The translations under genes were made by a program, and so were the position numbers. Positions 26,275 to 36,067 of a stretch of 64,000 nucleotides of DNA are shown here, one piece after another. The notes under the pieces are model-generated. The model ran no database searches, was not told where the DNA came from, and saw nothing but the letters and a program-made list of their open reading frames with translations. Source of the stretch: Candidatus Neomarinimicrobiota bacterium (GTDB lineage: Bacteria; Fidelibacterota; Fidelibacteria; Fidelibacterales; Fidelibacteraceae); contig JAGGVO010000041.1 of the NCBI GenBank assembly GCA_021157965.1, forward strand, positions 160,119-224,118. Reading direction: 5' to 3'. The first letter of the stretch is position 1, and every line of letters begins with the position of its first letter.

Positions 26275-27837
26275 ATGACTAAAACGAGCATTCTTTTCCA
26301 TTTCGACACCGGGTCTGGACAAACCCGGGAGCAGTTGAAAGCCACCGTACAGGCGATGATTCAGCAAAGAAACAATGATATCGAATTAATTGGTATAACC
26401 AATGAACCGGAGGAATTAAAAAAGCTGGTACAGGTGTCCAGGCCTTTGAAAACAGTTCCTGCCGGTAAAAAGGACGGATTGTCTGTCATGTTGAACAAAG
26501 CCCTGAAAGTGAGTGAAGGGGAATTTATTCTTCTGCTGGATAATGTGACAACACCGGTTTTGTTGCGGAAAGCAGCTGTAGATGCTTTTATGATGGCAGC
26601 AGAGCGAAATCCCGATGCCGGTCTTTTTTATGCCAGTTATGAACTGGAAGACCAGGGAAAGGTGGAAGAAAAGCATTTGCTCGATCACCATATTGGCCGT
26701 GTTCGTGATAACATGGATTTCGGGAAAGCGTTTTTTATACGGAAAGATACCCTTGAAGCTGTGGGTGGTTTTGACGAATCGGTCAAATACAATGTGCTGT
26801 ATGATATGCGCTTGAAATTGTCCGAGAAGCAGCGTGTTGTTCGTATAGCTAACCGCTATAACGGTTCACTGTACCGGGTCCAGTCTGCTGGTAAAAAAGC
26901 AAATGTTTTCGATTATCTTCTGGCAGGGAAAGAAGTGCAGCTTGAAGCGGAGCGGGTTGTTACCGAACATCTTAAACGGATTGATGCATATCTGGCACCC
27001 GGGATTTTCCGGGATCACGAACCGCCGCCGGCAAAAGAACCGGAACTGATTGCGTCTGTTATTATTCCTGTCGGATTCCGGCCGGAATTTATCGGTACTG
27101 CTATTGAAAGTGTTCAGGCGCAGTCCATTCAGAACATTGAATGTATTGTCATGGTTAACGGCGGAGATGAAGACCCGACAGCAGATGTGGTACGGAAATA
27201 CATGAAAGGCGGAGAAAAATATGACAGAGAAAAGCCCGAAGTCCGCCTGGTGGTTCTGGATATCAATAATATCGGACTCTGCCTGAATATCGGTTCCAAA
27301 CTGTCCCGGGCCAAATACTATGTCCAGTTGGATTCAGACGATCGTTTGAAACCCGATGCAGTGGAAAAGGTGCTGAAGGTTTTTGAATCCGATCCGGAAA
27401 TCGGCATGGTGATTGGCTCTTATGAAGTCTGGGAAAAGAAAGACAGCGGCGAATTGGTCCGGATGAAAGAGATCCCGGTTGTGACCCATGATGAATGGAC
27501 GGATGATAACGGTCGGAACAATTTACTCCGGATTAACGGAGCCGGAGCTCCCCGGTGTATTCCCATTCACGTAATCAAAGAGATGGGTTATTTCAGTATC
27601 AATGACGATCCTCATGCCCGGAACTATGGTGAGGATTATGAAATGGTCAATAAAATTGCCGAATATTACCGGATTGGCCGTGTGTGGGATCCCATTTATG
27701 AAGTGGTACGTCACGGTGGTGGTACGGACCATGCTATTGATCAGAATACCGTTGATCGGAATGATAATGCTAAAGACGACATGCGCCGGGAGGCCATACT
27801 GCGGCGTCAGGTTTTCAACCGGAACCGGAAAAAATAG
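26275..27837 (+). CDS. Glycosyltransferase with two GT-A-like domains
   Basis: The 520-aa protein has a degenerate N-terminal GT2-like domain (about 1-180; LLLDN at 87-90 instead of a clear DxD) and a full family-2 domain from about residue 258 (IASVIIPVGFRPEFI). The second domain has YVQLDSDD (353-356) as nucleotide-sugar/metal site and GEDYEMVNKI as the catalytic ED region. It has no membrane helix, so it acts in the cytoplasm on an unknown acceptor. It leads a trio with the sugar-kinase-like and SpoIID-like genes, though a terminator lies between it and the next gene. Confidence 0.82.
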   Translation: MTKTSILFHFDTGSGQTREQLKATVQAMIQQRNNDIELIGITNEPEELKKLVQVSRPLKTVPAGKKDGLSVMLNKALKVSEGEFILLLDNVTTPVLLRKAAVDAFMMAAERNPDAGLFYASYELEDQGKVEEKHLLDHHIGRVRDNMDFGKAFFIRKDTLEAVGGFDESVKYNVLYDMRLKLSEKQRVVRIANRYNGSLYRVQSAGKKANVFDYLLAGKEVQLEAERVVTEHLKRIDAYLAPGIFRDHEPPPAKEPELIASVIIPVGFRPEFIGTAIESVQAQSIQNIECIVMVNGGDEDPTADVVRKYMKGGEKYDREKPEVRLVVLDINNIGLCLNIGSKLSRAKYYVQLDSDDRLKPDAVEKVLKVFESDPEIGMVIGSYEVWEKKDSGELVRMKEIPVVTHDEWTDDNGRNNLLRINGAGAPRCIPIHVIKEMGYFSINDDPHARNYGEDYEMVNKIAEYYRIGRVWDPIYEVVRHGGGTDHAIDQNTVDRNDNAKDDMRREAILRRQVFNRNRKK

Positions 27838-27885
27838 AGAACCGGACCTCTCTTCCTGTCCGGAAAAGGGGTGAGCAATATAAAC

Positions 27886-27915
27886 AGCAGGTGTGGAATC
27901 ATGCCTGCTTTTTTT
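27886..27915 (+). terminator. Intrinsic terminator after the glycosyltransferase gene
   Basis: AGCAGG and CCTGCT form a stem around a 12-nt loop, followed by seven T. Its long loop may allow read-through to the next gene. Confidence 0.75.
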
Positions 27916-27941
27916 CCAACTTATGAAAATGGGAGAATGTT

Positions 27942-29135
27942 ATGACACAGGATCTGCTGATTATAGGAATTGACGGAGGTGCCACAAAGGTCAGCGGCTG
28001 GACCGTTGAGCGGAAAGATGATGGCACATTTGAGTTGGGGGATCTGAATGTTCAGAAAAAATACAGTGAATACAAATATTATGATCCGGAATTCAAGCCG
28101 GTGGATATCAAAATTCAGCTTAAAGAGATGGAGGATGGTATTCATCTGACAGATAGGGAAAAACGCCAGGGAATAGCTTATATGTATGCCACGGCGGATG
28201 TGATTATCGAGTTGGTTAAAGCAAACCCCGGAAAGAAGGTCCTGATTGGTATTGGCATGCCCGGGTTGAAAACAAGGGATAAACGGGGTATCAGCGCGTT
28301 GGCAAACGGCCCCCGTATGCCCGAATATGCCTCCATTGTTGAGAACCGGGTCATGTTGAATGAAATATCCCTTGCATCCACTATCCATCATCTGGGATCG
28401 GACGCGGATTATTGCGGACTGGGAGAGGAGTATTCCTCTCAAGGGCAATTCAGGGGAGTTCAAAACAGTTATTACCTGGGTGGTGGAACCGGTGTGGCTG
28501 ATGCTCTGAAACTAAAAGGCCGGCTGGTCCCCTTTGATGCCATTAAACCCTGGATGGCCAAAGCCTGGGAAATGAAAGCAGACAGCGGAAAATCCATGGA
28601 GCGTTATTGTTCTGCCGCCGGCATACAAAGCATCTACAGCGAGTATTCCGGTATACCTGTGTCAGAATTGAACCAAAAGGAGATCTATGCCCCACAGATC
28701 TTGGAAAGAGCCATACAAGGTGAAAAAGCGGCTGCAAAAACCATGAAAGAAGTAAGTCATTATCTGGCAGAACTTCTTTTTGAGCGGATTTCCACACTCT
28801 ATGCCGGATCCCAAAATCAATTTGAGTTTGTAAATCCTGCCCGTGCTCAACTCGTTTCATGGCATCCGTACCGGGGGACACTTCTGGATCATATCATTAT
28901 AGGCCAGCGGTTGGGGGATTATCTTGAAGCATCACGGGGAAAGAATCAGATGTGGGAGCCCGTAATCAGACATCTTGGCGAACTTATTTCAGAAAATGAA
29001 AACTTGACAAAGGAATTCAAAGAGCATTACCTTAAAGGGAATACATTTAACGAAAACCGCATTGTCCTTTCCAAACTCCGTGAAGCCCCGGCCATGGGAG
29101 CGGCGGTGGATGCATGGCTTTCAAGGGAAGGATAA
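27942..29135 (+). CDS. ROK/BadF-like sugar kinase (ASKHA fold)
   Basis: The 397-aa protein begins IIGIDGGATKVSGW, the phosphate-1 motif of the actin/hexokinase/Hsp70 superfamily. The YYLGGGTGVADALKLKG segment (about 177-193) is the second glycine-rich nucleotide-binding loop. The overall pattern resembles ROK or BadF/N-acetylglucosamine-kinase-type proteins, but no CXCGxxGC zinc motif of ROK is seen. It probably phosphorylates a (amino)sugar in the cytosol. It is followed after 27 nt by a SpoIID-like gene, suggesting a cell-wall sugar. Substrate unproven. Confidence 0.65.
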   Translation: MTQDLLIIGIDGGATKVSGWTVERKDDGTFELGDLNVQKKYSEYKYYDPEFKPVDIKIQLKEMEDGIHLTDREKRQGIAYMYATADVIIELVKANPGKKVLIGIGMPGLKTRDKRGISALANGPRMPEYASIVENRVMLNEISLASTIHHLGSDADYCGLGEEYSSQGQFRGVQNSYYLGGGTGVADALKLKGRLVPFDAIKPWMAKAWEMKADSGKSMERYCSAAGIQSIYSEYSGIPVSELNQKEIYAPQILERAIQGEKAAAKTMKEVSHYLAELLFERISTLYAGSQNQFEFVNPARAQLVSWHPYRGTLLDHIIIGQRLGDYLEASRGKNQMWEPVIRHLGELISENENLTKEFKEHYLKGNTFNENRIVLSKLREAPAMGAAVDAWLSREG

Positions 29136-29162
29136 TTTTTTACACGAAATGGAAGGTGCGCT

Positions 29163-30482
29163 ATGTTAGAACCTGGTGTGATACCTCAAAAAGAGCCCCG
29201 GCTACGCGTGGGAATTGTGTTGCCGGAAGATGACCAACAGGAAATTCAGATAGAATTTCCCTCGGATGGCAGTTATATCATGGAAGTGGACGGCGCTCTG
29301 GCAGATCCCCGGCCGGGAGCACAGTTGGTTCTCAGGGTGGCCGAAAAAGGGATCCAGATTCAGGATTCCCCCTTTGTAAAAGCGGAAAAAATTGTTTTCA
29401 AACATGTCAGCGGAGATCATGGCCTGGGTGTTCATCCGGTGATTACCGGCCGGAGTTTTCACTGGAAAAAATACATCATGGTTCACCTTCCTGATAAGGT
29501 GGAAATCACTCGTTATAAAGACTCACTACTTGTCGTGAACGAGCTGGATTTGGAGACATACCTCATGTGTGTGGCCACATCGGAAATGGGTTCTGAATGT
29601 CCCACGGCACTGATAGAAGCTCAGACCATTGTCGCCCGAAGCTGGATGCTGGCCAATGTGGAGCAAAAGCATATCAGTCTGGGTGTTGATGTGTGCAATG
29701 ATGATTGCTGTCAGCGGTATCAGGGAATGAACAACCTGACGGATCATTCCCGGGAAGGAGCCAATCAAACCCGTGGGAAAGTGCTTCTCTACGACGGGAA
29801 GATGGTCGATGCCCGCTATTCCAAATCCTGTGGCGGTGTGATGGAGCGATTTGAAAACCTCTGGTTCGGTGATCCCCTGCCCTATATGAAAAATCTGAAG
29901 GATATGCCGGAGACAGAGAATGCCCCGGACCTTACGGTAGAGGAAAATGCCCGGGAGTGGATTCTTGGAAATCCTGAAGCCTTCTGCAGCGAAGCTTATA
30001 TCCCCCAAAAGGATTTAAAAAAATATCTGGGCAGCGTGGATGAGGAAAGTCGTTATTTCCGGTGGCATGTCACAATGACCAATAAAGAACTGACGGTTAA
30101 TATCAATGATAAGTTGGGATTACACATCAAAGCGGTAAAAGATATTTATCCAATTCAGCGGGGCGGATCCGGGCGGATGATTCTGATGGGCATCCGGGTT
30201 TTGAATGAAAGGGGAGAAGAGGAAGAGTTGAAAATAAAATCGGATTATGAAGCCCGTCGCATTCTCCATAAAAAGTTTCTGTACAGCTCTGCCATCGTGG
30301 TGGAAAAAAAGAAAATCCGCAAGGATATCCCCGGAGAATTTCTCCTGTACGGAGCCGGTTGGGGTCACGGCGCAGGCATGTGCCAGATCGGAGCCCTGGG
30401 CATGGCCCTTGCAGGATATTCTGCCGAGGAAATACTGAAACACTACTATCCCGGTGTTGAGCTGAAATCCATCTATTCTTAA
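29163..30482 (+). CDS. SpoIID/LytB-domain peptidoglycan lytic transglycosylase-like protein
   Basis: The 439-aa protein has the SpoIID core from about residue 120: LETYLMCVATSEMGSECP with Glu141 as the likely catalytic acid, QTIVARSWML, RYSKSCGGVME, and a C-terminal GAGWGHGAGMCQIGALGMA with HYYPG. These match SpoIID enzymes that cleave glycan strands lacking stem peptides. Unlike sporulation SpoIID, no signal peptide or membrane helix is visible, which is odd for a wall enzyme. It may act on recycled fragments, together with the kinase-like gene just upstream (27-nt gap). Confidence 0.85.
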   Translation: MLEPGVIPQKEPRLRVGIVLPEDDQQEIQIEFPSDGSYIMEVDGALADPRPGAQLVLRVAEKGIQIQDSPFVKAEKIVFKHVSGDHGLGVHPVITGRSFHWKKYIMVHLPDKVEITRYKDSLLVVNELDLETYLMCVATSEMGSECPTALIEAQTIVARSWMLANVEQKHISLGVDVCNDDCCQRYQGMNNLTDHSREGANQTRGKVLLYDGKMVDARYSKSCGGVMERFENLWFGDPLPYMKNLKDMPETENAPDLTVEENAREWILGNPEAFCSEAYIPQKDLKKYLGSVDEESRYFRWHVTMTNKELTVNINDKLGLHIKAVKDIYPIQRGGSGRMILMGIRVLNERGEEEELKIKSDYEARRILHKKFLYSSAIVVEKKKIRKDIPGEFLLYGAGWGHGAGMCQIGALGMALAGYSAEEILKHYYPGVELKSIYS

Positions 30483-30502
30483 TAGAACTCACTGAATAAA
30501 AT

Positions 30503-30560
30503 GCAGACCCGTGGGAAGATCCGTCGCACAGGAGGACACCCCCGGGCCTGCTTTGTCTTT
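30503..30560 (+). terminator. Probable terminator after the SpoIID-like gene
   Basis: GCAGACCCGTGGG and CCCCCGGGCCTGC form a long imperfect stem followed by TTTGTCTTT. Confidence 0.5.
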
Positions 30561-30653
30561 ATTAACCTGTTTTTTTCTTTAGGGTATTCTTGGATTTAAA
30601 TATATATCCCACTGATTATAGCAATATTTATAAATAAGTATTATAATATTAAC

Positions 30654-30682
30654 TTGCTTTTGTTTTTTGGGCGTTGTATACT
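30654..30682 (+). promoter_or_regulatory. Sigma-70-type promoter for the lamin-tail-domain gene
   Basis: TTGCTT (30654-30659) and TATACT (30677-30682) are separated by exactly 17 bp. The expected transcription start falls on or within 2 nt of the GTG start codon at 30688, so the mRNA would be leaderless. This agrees with the missing Shine-Dalgarno sequence. Confidence 0.5.
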
Positions 30683-30687
30683 TTATT

Positions 30688-33042
30688 GTGAAAGTGCTCA
30701 TAAAAGCCGTAACAATCTGCCTTGGAGTAGTCGTGGCCGGTCTGTCACAGACTGTGAGGATTCAGGAAATGATGATTGATCCTGTTTTTTCGGAAAACAG
30801 CGGGGAATATGTGGAAATTTTGAATACCGGAGATCAGCCTGTGAATCTGAGCGGATGGCGATTTGGAGATGAGGGGGATATGGATGAACTGGTCATACTG
30901 GATGATTCTCTCTTGGAAGCCGGTGCTTACGGATTAATTCTGGACCCTGATTATTCCGGGGAATATGATGAGGCGATACCCGATTCAACGATTCTGTTTC
31001 ATATTAAAGACAGTCGTTTTGGAAGTTACGGCCTGAGCAACAACACTGAAAAGGTATACCGGCTTCAAAATGCCGAAGGGATAATTGTAGATTCCTGTTT
31101 GTCTTTTACGGGATTGCCGGAAGGTTATTCCATGGAACGGGATGATGAGGGGATATGGCAGGTCAGTAAACAGGAAGGCGGAACACCGGGATACCGGAAC
31201 AGCGTTTGCAGGCCTGCTGGTCCCTTCTTATCCGTTTCATTTGTTGAGGTTTTATGTGACGGATATGTTGTGACGGCCCATATATCCATCCGGAACCGTG
31301 GTAATTCATCGTCCGATTGCTGGGAGTTCTCCCTGAAAGATTCAATCACGGGGCAAAATATCTGGTTTTCCCGGGGTAACGGGATAGCGCCTGGGGATTC
31401 CACAGAAGAGTTATGCTTGTGGGAATCTCCCCTTTATGGAATTTCACACATTCTATGGTATTGTCGCTATGGGCTCATTGAAAATACGGGATCTTTGGAA
31501 ATACAGGTTCCTATACCGGCAGATTCCCTTTATATCACCGAATTTTGCCCACAACCTGCAGATGGAATTTCCTGTGAATATATCGAGTTTTACAATGGCT
31601 CAAAACGGCCGGTGAATATCAACGGAACAAGCATTAGCGATCTTACGGGAACGGCTTGTTTGACGAATACAGATTACGTACTTCCCAAACTCGGGCTGAG
31701 GGTGGCTGCGGAAAGTCCTGATCTCCGGCAGGATATGCAGTCACCCCCTTTTTTTGTCTGGGTTCCTCCGGAGTGGCGTTCCCTGAACAATGGGGGTGAT
31801 GCGATTGTATGGAAGGATGCTGAAGGGCGTGTGCTTGACAGCTTAATGTATACTTCTTCCTGGAACCTGCAAAGTGGTTTCGGCCTGGAGCGGCGTTTCC
31901 TTTTTCGTTCATCCTGCCGGGCCGATAACTGGGTTCCCGGATTTTCACCTGGTCTGATGACTGTGGATTCGTTGCCGGACCGGGCCTGGAAAGGGGAGCT
32001 GTTTTTCATAAAACGCCGGGCAGATAGCCTGACATTTGCCGTGAAAGTTACCCATGAGGGGCACCTGCCCGGTACTCCTCCTCCCGTTTTTCTGATTGCC
32101 ACAGATCTGGCAGGCCTTGAAGAAATACTTCATTGTTTTGAGATGACGACTATTTGTGAATCCGGTGATATCATAGAAGATTCGGTCACTGTCCGATATC
32201 TTTCTCAGGGGACCGGGTTCTGGACCCTGAATGGTAAAAATTTAACTGCTGATACAGTATCTGTGTATATCCCCTATTCACGTTCTCCAGTAACTTTCAG
32301 TGAAGTAATGAATTGTCCCCCTACCAATGAACCGGTAGAGTGGATTGAACTATATTCTCATGAGAGACCTTTCATTCTCGATAAATGGCAAATACATGTG
32401 AATGAAAGGGCCATGGAACTGGAAGGGATGATTACAGAATCTTATGCCGTCATTACCCATGAAAAATGGCAACAGGACTTACTACATTCCCTGCCTGCTG
32501 AAAATTTTCCGATACTGTCAAACAACGGATTTATTCTTCGGCTTTTTGATCCCGATTCTAATCTCATGGATTCGGTGAATCTGGAACACCATTCGGAGTT
32601 TGTTACAGGAGTCAGTCTTGAAAATCCTCAAATCGGGCACCCTTATCTAAACGGAAAAGCCTGGCACCGGAGCCGGGCTCTGCAGGGGCATACGGCTGGT
32701 ATGGCAAACAGTATTGCTTTGCTTCCACAGGAGGATTCTCCTTTTCTCTCTGCAGATCCCCGGGTGTTGAAACAGGGCGTATGTGAACCCATGTTGATTA
32801 CGGTTAAGGGAGAGAAAGGACTTTCCTATGCAGAAATTCATATTTTCACCTTAACGGGTAACCCCGTGTCTTCCTACGAAATAAATGCCTTTTCTTCTCC
32901 ACTGGCTCAGGTATTTTGGGATGGGACGCTTAAAAACGGGTCTCCTGCTCCGTTTGGACTCTATATCATAGCGGCAAAAGTCCGTTATACTGACGGGACG
33001 AAAAAAGAGGGTTTTGAATCGGTCCTTGTCAATTGTCCCTGA
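30688..33042 (+). CDS. Secreted multi-domain lamin-tail-domain (LTD) protein
   Basis: The 784-aa protein starts at GTG 30688, giving the signal peptide MKVLIKAVTICLGVVVAGLS. LTD-type modules with the marker EYVEILNTG / EYIEFYNGS / EWIELYSHE occur at about 15-155, 280-410 and 540-660. A C-terminal FlgD-like Ig domain (about 700-784; IHIFTLTGNPV, FWDGTLKNGSPAPFGLY) resembles modules that end many secreted FCB-group proteins. It is probably a cell-surface or matrix protein; no catalytic motif is seen. Its 3' end lies 1 bp from the convergent elbB gene. The start codon is not certain: a TTG 7 codons earlier is in frame. Confidence 0.75.
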   Translation: MKVLIKAVTICLGVVVAGLSQTVRIQEMMIDPVFSENSGEYVEILNTGDQPVNLSGWRFGDEGDMDELVILDDSLLEAGAYGLILDPDYSGEYDEAIPDSTILFHIKDSRFGSYGLSNNTEKVYRLQNAEGIIVDSCLSFTGLPEGYSMERDDEGIWQVSKQEGGTPGYRNSVCRPAGPFLSVSFVEVLCDGYVVTAHISIRNRGNSSSDCWEFSLKDSITGQNIWFSRGNGIAPGDSTEELCLWESPLYGISHILWYCRYGLIENTGSLEIQVPIPADSLYITEFCPQPADGISCEYIEFYNGSKRPVNINGTSISDLTGTACLTNTDYVLPKLGLRVAAESPDLRQDMQSPPFFVWVPPEWRSLNNGGDAIVWKDAEGRVLDSLMYTSSWNLQSGFGLERRFLFRSSCRADNWVPGFSPGLMTVDSLPDRAWKGELFFIKRRADSLTFAVKVTHEGHLPGTPPPVFLIATDLAGLEEILHCFEMTTICESGDIIEDSVTVRYLSQGTGFWTLNGKNLTADTVSVYIPYSRSPVTFSEVMNCPPTNEPVEWIELYSHERPFILDKWQIHVNERAMELEGMITESYAVITHEKWQQDLLHSLPAENFPILSNNGFILRLFDPDSNLMDSVNLEHHSEFVTGVSLENPQIGHPYLNGKAWHRSRALQGHTAGMANSIALLPQEDSPFLSADPRVLKQGVCEPMLITVKGEKGLSYAEIHIFTLTGNPVSSYEINAFSSPLAQVFWDGTLKNGSPAPFGLYIIAAKVRYTDGTKKEGFESVLVNCP

Positions 33043-33043
33043 T

Positions 33044-33706
33044 TCAGATCATAGACAAGACGGTCCGGACCAGTTTTGAGATGCCCGTTTCCGCTTCGGA
33101 GATGGAACGAGCCAGCATGTATGCCGGTGTGGTGACAATGTGATTCCGGGTATCGATAACAATATCACCGGCTGTGCAGTTTTTGTGTTCAGCGCCCATG
33201 GATTCCACGGCTTTTGCCATGTCCGGGTCATTGCCCAGCGTCACCAGAGGTTTGTGTCCGGCTCTGACGCCGGCCTTTGCAGCTAAAAGGGGGGCCAGGC
33301 ACATGAAACCCATAACTTTTTTCTCTTCCAGAGCATCTATAATCAGGCGCTCCACTTTCGGTAACAGGGTACATTGAGGACCTTTTTCGGAGAAATTGCT
33401 GAGATTTTTGACAATACCTGAACCCCCGGGAAAAATAAGGGCATCCAGCATATACAAATCGGCCCGGCTGATATCCTGAATTTTCCCCCTGGCGATTCGT
33501 GCCGACTCTTCCAGGATATCCCTTTCTTCACCCCTGACCACTTTGTTTCTGACATGATCTACCACATGTTTTTGAGGTCCTGAAGGGGCAAAAATTTGTA
33601 CAGAAGCTCCGGCTTTGTCCAAAGCCAGTAGCGTTAAGACCGATTCATGGATTTCTGATCCGTCAAATATTCCGCAACCGGATAAAATAACACCAACTGT
33701 TGCCAT
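33044..33706 (-). CDS. elbB: ElbB-like DJ-1/PfpI superfamily protein
   Basis: The 220-aa protein starts VGVILSGCGIFDGSEIHE, typical of ElbB, with ALIFPGGSG (about 88-96) and the nucleophile-elbow region MGFMCLAPLLAAKAG. The cysteine lies at the DJ-1 nucleophile site. E. coli ElbB has weak glyoxalase activity and was linked to isoprenoid synthesis; the true role is uncertain. It starts 12 nt after the SppA-like gene ends and is probably cotranscribed with it. Confidence 0.92.
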   Translation of the reverse strand: MATVGVILSGCGIFDGSEIHESVLTLLALDKAGASVQIFAPSGPQKHVVDHVRNKVVRGEERDILEESARIARGKIQDISRADLYMLDALIFPGGSGIVKNLSNFSEKGPQCTLLPKVERLIIDALEEKKVMGFMCLAPLLAAKAGVRAGHKPLVTLGNDPDMAKAVESMGAEHKNCTAGDIVIDTRNHIVTTPAYMLARSISEAETGISKLVRTVLSMI

Positions 33707-33718
33707 CGTATCACCTCC

Positions 33719-36067
33719 TCATCTAAACTCAACTTTTGGGACCTTCCAGGGTAATATAATCATTGTATCATTCTCTTTCCAGATCAGTTCCCTTTCCACA
33801 TCTGATACGGCTTTTTGGAGCGCCGGATGTTTTTCCAGGGTTTTCACGAATATTTTATTTCCCAGGGACAGTCTTTGCATGCCGTATCCTTTTCGGGGAT
33901 AGGGATCCGTGTTGGTATATTGCGGGTTTACATGAGCAAGAGCTGCAGCATAGCGAATGGCTTCCGTCAGTGTTCCCAGTGTATCAACCAATCCCAGTGA
34001 TAAAGCGTCCTGTCCCGTCCAGATTCTTCCCCGTCCTATACTGTCCACCTGAGCATAGCTCATATTCCGTCCCTTTGAAACATGGTTTACGAAACGATCG
34101 TATCCGCTTTTCAGAGTTTTATACTGCCAGGCCCGTTCGGCTTCGGTCATTGAAAAAAGAGGATTCCCAAAGTGGCTGTTGGGATAAAGCTGAAGTGAAT
34201 CGGGATGGACATGGAGCTTTTCCCGGAGGAATTTTTCAAACGTAAAAGAACCGCCGTAAATCCCAATGGAACCGGTTAGAGTATTTGCTTCGGCAAAAAT
34301 TTTATCGGCAGGAACCGAAATATAATACCCGCCCGACGCGGCCAGGGTCCCCATGGAAACAATAAAAGGCTTGGCTTTCTCTTTGTCTGGAGGATTGATT
34401 ATCCGTGAAATTTCCCGGTGGATTTTGTCACTGGCCAGGATGCTGCCTCCGGGGGAATCGACCCTGAAGACAATGGCTTTTACCTTTGGATCTTTCCGGG
34501 CGGCTTTTAAGCGGTCACAGATGGTTTGATCCCCCATGGTGAATTCTCCTGAAAAAGGAGAATACCGGCTCCGGCCGTCCATGATGGTTCCACTGGCATA
34601 AATGACGGCTATCGGTGAGAATGCCCGGTTCGGTTTCCAGCTATAGGGCCATCCACGGGTTGGACTGTAAGTCCATAGACTCCGGTATTCGATCTGTTTT
34701 ACACCTTCATAACCGGCAATGGCTTCTTTGATTTCATCGGGATAAATCAGTTTATGAATAAGCTCCATGTCCTTTGCTTCCTGAATCAGATAGGGGCCGC
34801 TCCGAATTAAAGAATCCACAGTTTTTAAACTCAGGCCGCTCCCTTGTGCAATACCTGTGATGATTTCATCCATAATGTCGTCAAGATAATCTTTCAAAGC
34901 CTCTTTGCCGGATTCAGACATTTCGGTTTTAAGAAACGGTTCCGGCCCGGATTTGTATTTTCCGATACGCTGAATTTCTACGGCAATGCCCAGAGAATCC
35001 AGTATTTCACGCAAATAAAGGTTGCTTGATGACAATCCTTTAATCCGATATTCCCCCATGGGATATGCCATCCGTTTTTCCGCCGGTGCAGACAGGTACC
35101 ATGTGGCCAGACTGCCGTTGGTGCTGTATACATAGATACGTTTTCCCGAGTCCCGCAATTCAGTCAGGGTATGCTGAAGCTCCATAAGCTCTGAAAGCCC
35201 CATGGTGAATGACCGGATGTCCAGGTAAAAACATTCAACAGACGTATCTTCTTTAAACGCCCGAAGAGCAGCCAGAAGATCATTCATATCCGTCGTGTTG
35301 CTCATTCCCGGGACTGTTTCACGGATATACGAACCTGATAAGCGTAAATACACCACTGGCCGGGCACTGCTAATTTTTCGCATATACCGTGTATGAAAAC
35401 CGGCAGATACCGTAGTCAGATCTTTATCTTTCCATAAAGCCAGAGATTGATGTGTGAAAGTAATTCCCAGGGAAACCTGGGTCGTTTTTAGGAGATCATC
35501 GTAAGAAAGCCCCACATGCAAGCCGTCCCGGACCTCCATATCGGCGGTATATACAGCGTGATGATCCCGAAGCCGGAAATGTTCATCCATGCTTGTCAGG
35601 TAGGTATACCCAAAGGTCAATCGGTTGTTAAAAGGCCGTAACGCCAGGCCGGCAGTGAGGTCATCCGGTCCCGACAGGTTGTGGAGAACGGCCCCCAGAG
35701 AGAGGTAGGGGAAGGGGCGAAACAACAGGCCGGCTGAAAGACGTTCATCCGCCGTGGAATAACCAGCACCAAGCCATACATGCCTGAGCAGGGGAACCCC
35801 GAGTCCGTAATTCCAGGTTAGTGAGCTGTCGTATTGTCCGGCGATGGAGACTCCCCCCAGGGAAAAAACAGCACCTCCGTAAAGATCATTCCCCGGAGGT
35901 TGTTGAAAAAACAGATGCAGCTCTGATCCTTTGGAAAGACCAGAAACAGCCGGATTGGAGCCGCGGTACTGAAGAAAGGATTCTCCCATGGCGGGATTAT
36001 TTAATCGCGGAAATTGAGCCCACAAAAAAACAGGGATCATTGATATCAATAGTATGAACCGTTTCAT
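33719..36067 (-). CDS. sppA: SppA-type S49 protease fused to an N-terminal beta-barrel-like domain
   Basis: The 782-aa protein has a signal peptide (MKRFILLISMIPVFLWAQ). Residues 20-240 are made of alternating amphipathic strands with the NPAVSGLSKG and GxGY-type patterns of small outer-membrane barrels. Two S49 halves follow: about 245-480 with the catalytic-lysine region QRIGKYKSGPEPF, and 490-720 with the nucleophile Ser in GTLAASGGYYIS and the DSPGG motif. E. coli SppA (618 aa) has only a membrane helix at the N-terminus, so this fusion would place the protease at the outer membrane (inference). elbB follows 12 nt downstream. Confidence 0.85.
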   Translation of the reverse strand: MKRFILLISMIPVFLWAQFPRLNNPAMGESFLQYRGSNPAVSGLSKGSELHLFFQQPPGNDLYGGAVFSLGGVSIAGQYDSSLTWNYGLGVPLLRHVWLGAGYSTADERLSAGLLFRPFPYLSLGAVLHNLSGPDDLTAGLALRPFNNRLTFGYTYLTSMDEHFRLRDHHAVYTADMEVRDGLHVGLSYDDLLKTTQVSLGITFTHQSLALWKDKDLTTVSAGFHTRYMRKISSARPVVYLRLSGSYIRETVPGMSNTTDMNDLLAALRAFKEDTSVECFYLDIRSFTMGLSELMELQHTLTELRDSGKRIYVYSTNGSLATWYLSAPAEKRMAYPMGEYRIKGLSSSNLYLREILDSLGIAVEIQRIGKYKSGPEPFLKTEMSESGKEALKDYLDDIMDEIITGIAQGSGLSLKTVDSLIRSGPYLIQEAKDMELIHKLIYPDEIKEAIAGYEGVKQIEYRSLWTYSPTRGWPYSWKPNRAFSPIAVIYASGTIMDGRSRYSPFSGEFTMGDQTICDRLKAARKDPKVKAIVFRVDSPGGSILASDKIHREISRIINPPDKEKAKPFIVSMGTLAASGGYYISVPADKIFAEANTLTGSIGIYGGSFTFEKFLREKLHVHPDSLQLYPNSHFGNPLFSMTEAERAWQYKTLKSGYDRFVNHVSKGRNMSYAQVDSIGRGRIWTGQDALSLGLVDTLGTLTEAIRYAAALAHVNPQYTNTDPYPRKGYGMQRLSLGNKIFVKTLEKHPALQKAVSDVERELIWKENDTMIILPWKVPKVEFR

